Notes under the pieces: model-generated
Told to the model about the DNA's origin: nothing
What the model saw: the letters and a program-made list of their open reading frames with translations, nothing else
Database searches by the model: none
In this document: piece by piece, positions 26,601 through 39,200 of the stretch
Layout of the letters: every line of letters starts with the position of its first letter
Position numbering within the stretch: position 1 is the stretch's first letter
Source of the DNA: Diadema setosum
Lineage: Eukaryota; Echinodermata; Echinoidea; Diadematoida; Diadematidae
Assembly (NCBI GenBank): GCA_033980235.1
Contig: CM067069.1
Location: 33,777,041-33,841,040 of the forward strand
Direction of reading: 5' to 3'
DNA: 64,000 bases
Translations under genes and position numbers: made by a program

Positions 26601-29600
26601 ACAAGTACACATTAGCCTGAACAGATGCAATGCGACAACAGTGTACAGCTGTTTGTACATCACAACCAGTGTACAGCCAGGAAAATAAAACAAAAATTAA
26701 TTTGATGAAAAATAAACTCTGAAAACTGTCAATCAATGTGCTACATTTGTACATGTAGACCCAGCCGTGTGCCTTTACTACAGTTGTACATTCAGTTCTT
26801 CTTCTTCTTCTATATGTGGTATATATCACTTTGTAAAAGTTAACGTAAAACAATTTTTGTTTGTTGCGAATGGGATGAAACTATCATTTGGTGAGGTACC
26901 AAAAAAAGTTAGACCGACAGTATCTGTCTCTTCACGACAGACTTCTTATCTTACATTGGGACATGTATGGTCAGCTGTAAAATTACCTGTCCCAATGACA
27001 GTGATGAATGTCAGTAATTTATTAAGAATCCCACAGTGAAGAGACGGATACCGATGGTGTAACTCTAAGAAAATGTTACGCCAAGGGCCGTACAATTTTT
27101 ATGATTGAACCACATGTAATTCACGATTAATAACTCTTGGTACTAGTACTACTACTTTATTTTGCTTGATCATGATTCATGGATAATTATAGCACTGTAA
27201 GAAATATCACATGTGGGTGGGTAGATCTTGTACATTTGTAGATCAAACTTCAAAGAAAGGCATGCGCGATGTGCAGATTAATAGTATGAAATAAACAGAC
27301 AGACCAAAAACTTTTTTAAAAGTTACCATTTGCATTCTTTATCTTACCGGACTTCCACAAATTTAAACATCGTCGGGTGCCCGTGCATTGGCCGCTAACG
27401 CAATACAATTTGTATTGCGTTAGCGGCCAATGCACGGGCACCCGACGACATTTAACTAGGCCCCCTAGCCCTACATAAACTTGATGGGTTTTATAATAAG
27501 ACTCAAGAGTATCCGCTACAACCTACTAAATTTACAACTTTTTTTTTTTATAAGATCTATCTACTGACTGTATTCAACAAGCCTTAGATCTGTATATTTC
27601 ATGCAAGTCAGAAACAAACATGCACGAATTACGAGTGCAACCTACAAATTGTAGGTTACTGTTACCAATTATACTTACAGCTAATCTACAAGTGTGTAGA
27701 ACTTCCGTTCTACGGTGTTTAGACTTTTAATAGACAACTGACAGTGTGTTATCTACACTGACTTTTAAGCTAAGTTAGTAAGATAGTTACAGCTGTATTA
27801 GATGTAATAATCCCCCATGGTTCTTCATGTACGGGACTACAGTCGCACAGAATGCACTGCGTCGCACAACTAAAAAATAATGATAAAGTGACGTAATACG
27901 GACACGTACCGTAGAGTAACAGTGGAAGCCGGTTTCAGAGTCCGCGTCGTTTCACAAAATTTCCGTCACTTTGAAGACAAATAGCGAAAATGTTTTATTT
28001 TTGAGCCCAAACGAGACTGCTATCAAAATGTTCGCTAGAGTTTTGGCTTTCCAACGATGCAATTGGTGTTACCGTCCAATTTGTAGAAGGGTCAGGATCC
28101 AGCAAAGTCTGACACCTTACAAAATGCAGAAAAAAAAGAAAGCCATTTTTCTTCCTCACATAAATTGTTTTGGTTTTGATAGTATTTTTTTTTTAAAGAT
28201 GTGCATATTCTGTAAGGTATTATTTCAATATTTGTCTAAAAATAATGCGAGCAGTGTACTTCTAGAAGACATCAGCAATTGATCTCGCAAAGCCTGTTGC
28301 CTTCTCTCATAATCTCGTGCACCGAAATCTGCACGCGAGACTTCGCGAGACGAAAAATAAAATGTTCACGTTTTGCACGGTGCGAGCGAACGCTGCCGGT
28401 AGACTGTGTCTCAAGGCCTTGAGTGTTTTTTCTTTACTTTGCTGTCACTCATATTTTACTTGTTCTCATGTGTCAACACACACTCATGCCAGATGGATAT
28501 TTGTCATACGTTCTGTGTCTGTTTGCCCTCACTCATTTTTGTGATTACACCTGATAAAGGATCTTGTTTGGTTTTGTTTATACTAGGCCAATAATGCGGT
28601 AGTGAGGACCATTCATAGAGATCTCAAAACCAACAAACAGTTGCACCCCTTGATTTTAAGTGAGGACTCAAAGGTTAAATGGGTCAACGTAGTCAATCTT
28701 GAGTTTTTCACATTTTCTGAAAGAGCTGTCATTCCTCTACATTATTCTTTAGTTTGGGATCATAACATGAATGGGAAAGTGTGTTTTCAGTAGTTTTTCT
28801 ACAACTCTTTTTAGGGGAGAATAGAATGATCATGTATGTTTTAGAGTCCCCTTTTCATTTCTTGAAATCCTTTTCACACTCTTCACTTTTAAGTCTAATA
28901 ACGTTTGAAAGGATGACCCTACTGCTTTGAAAGTTGGCATCAATCATTGACAGAATGTGATTATAGAGCCTCTCTTCATTGTTGTTGTCTGGTGGTTTAC
29001 TCTGTACATCCTGTGCTTTGTCCCTTTCATCGCACAGCTAGCATGACTTGATATTACTGTATGAAAGTGCTTGAATAGACCATGTACTTTTAGCCTTTAT
29101 CCCAAGTGAGCTATTGCGATCGCTCTACGTCCGGCGTCCGTTGTGCGTCGTGCATAAACTTTTTACATTTTCATCTTCTTCTTGAGAACCCCTTGACCGA
29201 TTTTCACCAAACTTGGCAGGTAGCATCCCTAGGAAGATAGGATCTCAATTTGTTCAAGTGGGCACCATGCCTCACCTGGGGGCCCCCAGAGGGACCCAAA
29301 CCCCCCAAAATTAAGGAATCTTAAAAAATCTTCTCCTCTAGAACCAGAAGTGATAGAGCTAAGTTAATAATATGAATTAGTACATTGATGACTGTAGTTT
29401 CAAGTTTGTTCATGGCAGAATCAGGGGTGCCCCCCTTGGGACCCAGCGGAGGGGGGTGGGGAGGAGTCCTTATAGGGCCCAAATTGTACATTTTCATCTT
29501 TTTCTTGAAAATGCCATTATGAATTTTCACCAAAGTTGGCAGGTAGCATCCCTAGGGGGAAAGAATCTCATTCCCATCAAGTGGGCACCATGCCCCATCT

Positions 29601-32600
29601 GGGGGGCCCCAGGGGGGCCTAGGGGCCTAAATTTGGACTGAAATTGTAAATTTTCATCTTTTTCTTAAAAACCCTATCACAAATTTTCACCAAACTTGGC
29701 AGGTACATGTAGCATCCCTAGGGGGAAAGAATCTCATTCCCATCAAGTGGGCACCATGCCCCATCTGGGGGGCCCCAGGGGGGCCTAGGGGCCTAAATTT
29801 GGACTGAAATTGTAAATTTTCATCTTTTTCTTTAAAAACCCTATCACAAATTTTCACCAAACTTGGCAGGTACATGTAGCATCCCTAGGGGGATAGAATC
29901 TGAATTCCATCAAATGGGCACCATACCTCACCTGGGAGGCCCCAGGAGGCCTAAATTTGGACCGAAATTGTAAATTTTCATCTTTTTCTTGAAAACCCTA
30001 TCACAAATTTTCACCAAACTTGGCAGGTAGCATCCCTAGTAGGATAGAATCTCAATTCCATCAAATGGGTACCATGCCCCACCTGGGGGCCCCAGGGGTC
30101 CCCTGTAAGGAATCTTTACAGATTTTCTCTGGAACCAGAAGTGATTGAGCTAAGTTGATACATTGAGTCAGTATATTGATGAAGTCATTGTTTCATGTTT
30201 GTTCATGGGAAAATCAGGGATGTCCTACCCCCCCCCCCCTCCACCCCCTTGGGACCCAAGGAAGCGGGATGGGATGGGGGGTCCAAATGGCCAAATGGCG
30301 GCCTAAAGTTTCATCTTCTTGCTGAAAACAACATAATGGATTTTCACCAAACTTGGCAAGTAGCATTCCCATGGGCATAAGATTTCAAAGTGTTTGAATG
30401 GGCACCATGCTTTCCTTGGGGGCCCCAGGGGGTCCAAATCTCCTAAATTAATGGATATTCAGTAATATTTTTCTCTAGTTCTAATCAAAAGTGATAAGGC
30501 TTTAAGTCTTTTTTCCCCCTAAGCTGCATACTGTAAAACAAGGAATTTTCGCGTGCATTTTAATTTCGCGAATTTCGCGAGCGCCGAAATTCGCGAAATT
30601 AAAATGCACGCGAAAGTTTTTGTCTACACTACATGCATTGAACGCCAGTGGCAATTCGCGAAAATTTCATGCCACGAAAAAGGCTGTCGGCTCCAATTCG
30701 CGAAAATTTCATGCCGCGAATATTTCATGTTTTACAGTAATCCAACATTCTGTATTAAGGTACAGTGTACTTGGTAGGTAGTTTTTACCAATGTGATGGA
30801 AAATATGTAAATGGACACCATGCCCCCACTCTCAAAGCTACCCCCACCATAAGTTTCCAACATTTCCAGGTAAGAGTCTGCATGAATGCATGGAAGGTGA
30901 ACTTGCGATACTCAGGTGAGCGTGTGACCCCTGGGTCTCTTGTTTTTTCTCAGTTCATACTTTTCCAGTGAGTACTTTCTTTTCAATATATCTAGGTAAT
31001 AGGAGAGTCAATTTTAATTGAGTTATACTCTTTCAGAATCTGTGTGGTGACTTTTTGTTGGTTTTGTGATGCAGGGGCACATATTCAAATACACTGAGTT
31101 GATTTTAAGCAAAATCTTTTTGAGAGTCACTGAACATTGGAATAGCCTGAACTGCCATTCAGATAGCAGTTAACTTTAGCTAGGAATGTCCAATAGCTCT
31201 TAAAGATTTACAAGGAAGGACACATTAGATCAGCAGTTTATACTGTGATAGATTGTGAAAGGGCAGAGTTTCCAGTCAAAGGTCAAAGATCCCTGAACTT
31301 TGGGAGTGGGGGATAATTTTTCATTCCTCTTTCACTCAGATCTTTCATAAGATCATTAGTGGTGATATAATTTTGTATTGTGATGATAAATAAAGGGATG
31401 GTATAATTGGTAGAGATGAAAATTAGGCTTTTAGCTTCTTACGAGATACGAAAACCACTTACGAAATAGGACATAACATGCTATTCTGAGAGGCATTCAA
31501 AGTTTAGCCTATATGTATTTGATGAAAAATCGGTTTTGGAATGGCGGAGACATCCAAAAATCAAAGTAAAATGAAGTGACCGTAATAAAGGTTGGTCTTA
31601 CCTTGGAATATTGGATTGCTCTGTTTTGGATACACACATTGTATCTCAGCCATTTCAAAACCAATTTTCATCAAACAAATGTTGAATTCCTCTGAAAATT
31701 ATGTGCTCTTTCACATTTCATAAGAGGTTTTTAATAATAAAAAAAAAGGAAAAATGTTAGAACCCTGAAAGTAGGTCTCGACCAAACCTTCTGTAAAGCG
31801 AGGAATTTTCGCGTGCATTTTAATTTCGCGAATTTCGCGAGCGCCAAAATTCGCGAAGTTAAAATGCACGCAAAAGTTTTTGTCTACACTACATGCATTG
31901 AACACCAGTGGCAATTTGCGAAAATTTCATGCCACGAAAAGGGCTGTCGGCTCCAATTCGCGAAAATTTGATGCCGCGAATATATCATGTTTTACAGTAT
32001 ACAGCTATGATAACAGATTTTAGAGATGTTTAAAGGTTTCATATCGTGTACAACCCTAATTTTGCCTGCAGTGGAAAATTTATCGTGAGGAAGAATTGAA
32101 AAATAAAACCCTTCAACCATATGTCACCTTGCAGAGACCAAGATGAAAATGAAATGATGTGACTGAAGTATAAGTCCTTGCATGAAATTGGACTCCTCGC
32201 TTCTACATAAGATTTTAATGCTGGGGGGGGGGGGGGGAATATGAGGATCAGCACAATTACAAACTCTACACTATAGTTTCAGGTACTTGCCATTGAGGAT
32301 ACAACCAAGATGACCGTACAATAACACATCCTGGTGTATTAAAGGGGATCATTGGATAGTCAATAATTTTCTTGTAAATATATTATGAACCTCATGATCT
32401 TACAGGTTCTCAATTTACCAGAACATTTGTAAATCCATGTCCAAAAGAGAACTATAAAAGTTCATTTTCAGCCAGTAAAAGGGTCCTTCAAATTAATAGG
32501 GAAAATCTGCAACAAGTTTGAGTCTGGTATTGAAACCAAGTCACAGAACTTGACAGCACTCTAAACAGGGATACTGTATGACTATGACTATGATAATGAT

Positions 32601-35600
32601 GATAATAAATGATAATGATAATGATAATGATAATGATAATGATGATAATGATACTGGTAATGATAATGATAGTGACAATGATAATGACTGCAAGGACTCA
32701 AGATTTCCTTGATTCAACAATACTTTCCCGTAGTGACGGGTGTCAGCACTGAAGTGACTGGCACATGTACGTTCCCCTCAACAGCTATCTAGTAGACCCT
32801 TGAGATCTGAGGAGAATTTACAAGTGGCTTTTTCATGTTGTGACCTCAAAACTCAAAGTCAAATCTACTTGTAGTAGTAGTAATTCATATTAAAAACCAC
32901 ACTGACATATTTTTTTTTGTGCCGACACTTTCTTTCTTTTTGTCATTTGTGACTTTTCTAGAGGATATACAATTGTAGTTTCACAATCATTCCACTTTCA
33001 TGTCTATTGGTACTTCCAAGTTGAGCACTGTTCATTTGCAACCACTGCATATAAAAAGAAAAAAAAGAAAGAAAAGAAAACAAAACCACTTCAATATATG
33101 CATTCTTGTCTCTCTTTTTTTTTTGCGAGAACAAGATTCATTCATTGACACCTGTGAGTTAGAGAATAGAGAGTAGAAATTGAGCTTCTGCCACATTTGT
33201 TCCAACTATTGTATACGCTGAGTATTTTAATCTGGTGTATTTTGATCTTTCAAATAAAGTACTCCGCCAAAGCGTGTTCCAACGTGCTTTTAAACTATTT
33301 GCTGTTAAAATTGTGAGTTTTACACTGCATTTTGATTCGCTGCTCCATTTCAAGGTGCACAAATTCATTGTTGCCATTACATTAAAAGAGAGAGCGAATT
33401 GCAGTAGGGACAAGTATTTCTAGATGTGAGAGCGCTAGTTCCGATTATTAATGCTCTCTTTTGTCAAAGCACATGGGTAACACCTGTAGTTGAACGCATA
33501 ACTTCTCGGCGGTGCCGGCGCATGACTTCAAAGGAGAGCTTTAGTTGTCTCTCCTTCTCTAGCACCTCCCTGAACAGAGCATCACCTGCTACATTAATGC
33601 ATAGTATGCTTACAGTGTCTAGGAGCAGCAATGAAATGTGTGTATCAGGAAGTTACTATTGTTGCCATCAATCTCATACCAGTGTTTTATCATGGGAGTG
33701 GTGGCAGAGGTCAGAGGTCAAGGGTTTAAAGGTCTACAAGTTGTACACAGTCTACTTTTGGGCTGAAGATGTCACTCCTCAACCCTACAATGTACAATTG
33801 TATCTTCACCTGTCGTGGTGTGCTGTGTCAGGAAAGAAAGAAATGTTTGCACACGTGCACACTTTTGTACTAGATTACATTGTATGAACAGACATGAAAG
33901 ATCCCTCCCATGATCAAAACTTAAAATCAATGGAACTTGATGCCTGTGAAAATGAATGGCTGTAGTTGTGGAAAGACAGATCAAGTGATCATGTGATCAT
34001 GATCATGTAGTAATCTAGTATGAATGCCTGAGGCATATGTGCATGGTGTAATGACTCATTTCTCCAAAAATTTTATTTCCATCCACCAGATTACTATGGA
34101 TCATGAAGCTGAAGATCAGCTTCAAAGGTGCCAAAGAAAGTGCAGAAGTTGCGATTGGGAAGGATCTGGGAAGGAGTATCAGGTAAACCTCCATTTTTAA
34201 TTCAATATTTTCACAGAACATTATTATCTTTTGAAAAGATGACTGAAGATGAAAATATGCAGTGAAAAGTGCATATGGTAATAGGTTAAATAAACTCTAT
34301 TGAAGAATTTAAAAATGTAGGGAAATAAATTTAGATATGCATCATGAACAGGGTTATCTTCTCTACGTTAGAGTTGATAATTCAGGCAAGTGATTCACAT
34401 TGGCTTTGGCTTCAAAGTTAAGGTAGCTACAGGTTAATAGTGCTTATTTTGCGACATGAATGTGGAGACAATTAACTGTACACGTACCCACTATGAGTGT
34501 CCGGTTTGTGTTTCATAGCTACCTTGTATTAAAAGAGAAGCTGCTTTGATATGACGAGTTATAAATGGAGGCCCTTAGCTCATTGGGAACAGTAATACCC
34601 CCAAAACCTGACAAGCTTATCAACCTCTGTTTAATGGTCACAGGTTTGATTTACACACTTATTTTTCATTGTTTCTTCTCTGGGGATATGTCTAGCTGAG
34701 GAGAATGATTCAAATGTAAGTTACATCAGAGTCAAATTGTTTTTATCTATTTTTTTTTTTTTGTGGCCACTCTTTTACACATCATTCTTTGCATCATGGC
34801 ATGGAAAGCATTTTGCAGTAGACAGCATGCATCAGCAGTGAGTTTACCCCCAAGGGGGGAAAAAGCAAATTGCATACAAAAGATAAGGTTGTAAAGATAA
34901 CAGCGTGTTGAAAAATTGTGTTCATGTCAAAACTATTTGATTTAGCATGGGCATTGTAAAAAAATGTCTGTATGCCTTGGTGACACAAAATTCTTTGTCC
35001 CCCATTTCATACTCTATACTTTTTTTCTACACATCACAAAAGACAATTTCAAATAGGCATTCTATTTGCCAAAAAGATTAGCCTTGTCCAGGATGATGCA
35101 TTGAAACCACCCTGCTTGATATGCTTTGATGTACTTTGATATGGAGGATGGGAAATTAACATGTGACATTTCAAACTTACACATTTGATGAGTTGGTGTT
35201 ATCCATTTGTGCTCACCTGTCATGGTAGAATGCTATAAGTGTGAAAGTGCACATACAATGTATAGCCACTAAATGTTACCATAGACCTATTCACTCACAA
35301 ATTCAGAAATTAATTGTAACTCACGCCTCTGAATAACAATCCCTAGGTACACTTTAATAAAAATAGAAATCCCACCTCACATTTGTCTCACACATATCAC
35401 AGATGTAGCAACCATGAGTGCATGTGCACAGTAACCGTGTTCTATTTATTGACATGAGTGGAGGGGAACAGGTACACATTGTACATCATTATTCATCTGT
35501 GGGAAAAGTATGTGAAGATGTGAAGGTATTGGTAACCATCCTATCACCATATTGTAGCTTAGAAGTACTTATTTATAACATGCAATACATTACTCTGTGC

Positions 35601-36227
35601 TTTTGGTAAAGGGACCCAGCATGCACTGTACATACATACCACATACTGTACATGCTTGCAGCTTTATACATCATCAACACTGCATACTGTGCCTTTATAT
35701 ACAATGTAGAACAAGTGAGTTTCCTTGACAGGAAATCTGCATGAAGCTTGCCCAAGTAAACAAGTACCGGTAATGAAACTGAATTATGGGTAGTATGTGA
35801 AATCTTGAAGCCGTACGGTAGATGAATTCCGGTAGCTTGTTAATTGTGCTGTGCACAGATCAGAGGAACAAAAATATTCCTAGATCTTTATGAAATAACT
35901 GTGTGAACTAACTTCCATAATATTGTATAGAAGTTTATAATATCCAAAATCAATCCTGTTTTGAACATGGACGGGTGACAGCATTGTCTCTGTTACTTAC
36001 TATTTAATCTTGTAATAGAGTAGAGGTAGAGTACAGCATGGGTATGGTGATAAATCTAGTGCATCATGCCTGTCTTAATGGAATGCATAAATTGTAAATA
36101 GGACACTCGGTTCCTTTTGCTGAACCTAAACACTACTTAGGGGGCCTACTGGTATGATTGGAAGCGTGAAGACATGGTAGCATGGGGAAAGGAAAGACGA
36201 TTGACTGACCCTTTAACCCTAAAAAGA

Positions 36228-36259
<32 letters not shown>

Positions 36260-39200
36260 CTAAAAGGCCCCCCCTCGACATTTCGCGTGATTACTCTGCA
36301 ACACGCAATGCACTCGCTGAGATGCTCTATGACTTTTTTCTTTCGAGTTTCCCGCACATTTTGACACCAAATTTGTGACGCCGGGGGTACAGTTCTGAAG
36401 TTACATAACTTTTTGTACATGCACGTGAGGCCGAAAATGGCTCAAAAATGTGATTTTGTGGACAAAGTCAATGCAAATTGAGTTTTTTCACATGGTTCAT
36501 AAAAATTTGCTTATTTTTACTCTCAATTGCTAAAATTAATTTGTTTTAGGAGTATTATGCTTCAAAAAGTGTCTGCCACAAATTTTGTTAAAAAAACAAA
36601 AACAAAAGGTCGAAAAACAGAAATATATAAGAAATTCATAAAACAATAAAATAAATAAGAAATTGATTTTGATACCGAATTTTTTTTCAAGTACATTTGC
36701 TCGAATGCCACAAAGAATAATTAGACCAAAAATGAGCACTTTTGGAGCTTTATTTACTGATTTAGATCAAAGAGTCTGATTTCTCGCATAAATTAGCATA
36801 ATTAATCAAAATAAAATAAAAAAAGACTATTTTGTAAAATTTAAATATACGATCTTGTAGATTACATCGCACACTACCATTGTGCAAATTTCAGCGGTGA
36901 TCGCGTGATCCACGGCCGAGATCTTAAGGGGGGGCCCTTTAGGCCCCCCCCCCCCCAGTCTTTCGAGCTACCAAAATAGCCCAGTCTTTTTTAGGGTTAA
37001 GGCTAGAGCGATTCAATCAGTCTTCATTTGCTACCCATCTGGGTGCATTAACCTGTTGAGGACGAGTCCCGAGTATACTCAGGCAGGTGCCGATGGGAAA
37101 TGTGTGTTGTAGCAAAATCAAGCTGTCCTCAACGGGTTGAAAAATCATGAGTAGTGCAGGCCTGCTAGAATAGAATTGCCTGTCGGCAAATACACATGGG
37201 CATTAATACCACATTAAAGGGAATAAAAGTGTAACATTGTGAAGAAAAATAATTCAAGGGGAAGTAAATTGTTTTGTGTGTTTCAGGTTCACTTTTTAGT
37301 CTGTGAAATAAGGTGAGAACAAAGACTTTGCCCCTTATTGGCACTTTCAGGCATTTGTTACGTAACCTGGATGGAAATCCCAGAAAGTTGTCTTTGATAG
37401 AGAAACAGCAATGGAGGAAGATTGTCTAAAAGCATTCGAAATTACTAGATTTATTTCAAAAAATTTGGCAAACTGTGTCAAAGTTTGTTGGGTTAACAGG
37501 AAAAGAATTTATAATCTTTTGTGATCATGTTTGTAACAAAGACAGAATTTCATTGGTTGGTTACAAACAGAAGATAGTTGAGTCATATAAATTTGCTTTC
37601 AAAAAACTGAAATGAACAATGGTCCTGTTTGTTAAAATGTCAAATTACTTTCAAATATAATATGAATGATCACAATGTATACTGTTATCTTATATCTGTA
37701 TAGTTGTGATTCAAAAGTATTGATTAATATCTAGTCATCACTTCAAGCATTACCTCTATCCTACCCACCCCCTCCCCCACAAGCCAAACCCAAACAAAAT
37801 GCACATATTGTACAAAATGTATACCTGGTACTCGTACATAAACTACCCCCCCCCCCCCCCCCAAGCAAGCACAAAACATTTAAATCCTACAAATACACAA
37901 CATACACCTATCAACAGCAACAACTACAACAACAAAAACAACAACTACTTGTACCTTCAGTCTTGCTGAATGAAATCTCTCGATGTACATGTTGTGCCTA
38001 CAAGTTGTACATTCATGCATACTGTAGTCACTGCATCTTAATATTTAATTCAAAATTTACTTCAAACTGCATGCTAATCATTATGTGGCACTAATGTGTC
38101 ATTTTAGCATTCCGTTGATATCCGTCCAGATTCGTATAGCATCATTATGTATAGTATCATTGATATTAGATTTATTATTTACTGTAAACACAATCATAAG
38201 GAAAGTTCCCTCAGCTTTTATAGAACTCATGCAAGAAATCAATGCTTTCCCATTTCAGCTGATATTTTAATAGTTGGTATGATATATAGTTTCACTGCCA
38301 AATCTAATATTAACTCTTGTGTTGTAGATCTGACAGAAAATTTTGATATCTCCTTTTGTCTGTTGTCATAATGACTATCTCAAAATTATAAAATTGCTTA
38401 AATCAAATTTGTAAATCTACGTTCAGATACAAAGCGTTTGTGTAGCTTGTATGTTTTAATTCAGGAGAAAAAAAGAAAAAGAAAAGGAATTTCTCAAAAC
38501 CTTAGCAGAGAGGATGAAGATCCACTGTGTACCATTTGCCTATTTTTGTTTTTGGGCTTCCGGCTTAAAACTTCTTTTGTTTCCACTTCCTGTCGTGACA
38601 TCAGTATTTTCACATGACATCCTGATTTCAAGTCAGTAATTGGCACCCTAACAGGAAAACTTAATCCAGCACCTGCTTTCAATGCTGCTAATTGTCAAAA
38701 TAAAGTGCCCATTCACTACTTGTTGGCCCATTTAAAGTTATCATGTATACGGGCAAGTCCAAGATAACGCGCGCGTTACGTATGGGACATTCAGAGACTT
38801 TTATGACCTGAAAAATAGTGTTAATGGCTTTTGATCATATTAAACTTTACCATGGTGATTGATATCTAGGAGAAGTATAATCATGTAAAAGATGGAGAAA
38901 AATGACCTTGACAATTATATTCTAGAAGAGAAAATATGTGCCGTTACGTATGGGACCAGAACATTTTTTTTTGAACATTTTTTTCAAACTCAAAACTCTC
39001 TGAAAGTATTTCATTCTACAACTTCTAACTCACTGTGATGAAAGTCACAACACTCAAGATTATCACAGGTAAGTTTCGTGTCATTAGGCAAAAAGCTCTA
39101 ATTACAGGTTCTAATTAAAGACAGACATGACATGTTACGTATGGGACAGTTATGTATGGGACAGTTTGTCCCCCATTCATGTAGTATGTGAAGAACCATG

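Noticed and set aside
33426..33887. Plus-strand open frame of 153 codons
   Set aside because: Composition is not protein-like and there is no domain; the coding-like signal in this stretch is on the minus strand (33484-33585).
37330..38370. Possible LINE fragments
   Set aside because: Translations have no ordered RT or endonuclease motifs that I could recognise, so no feature is claimed.
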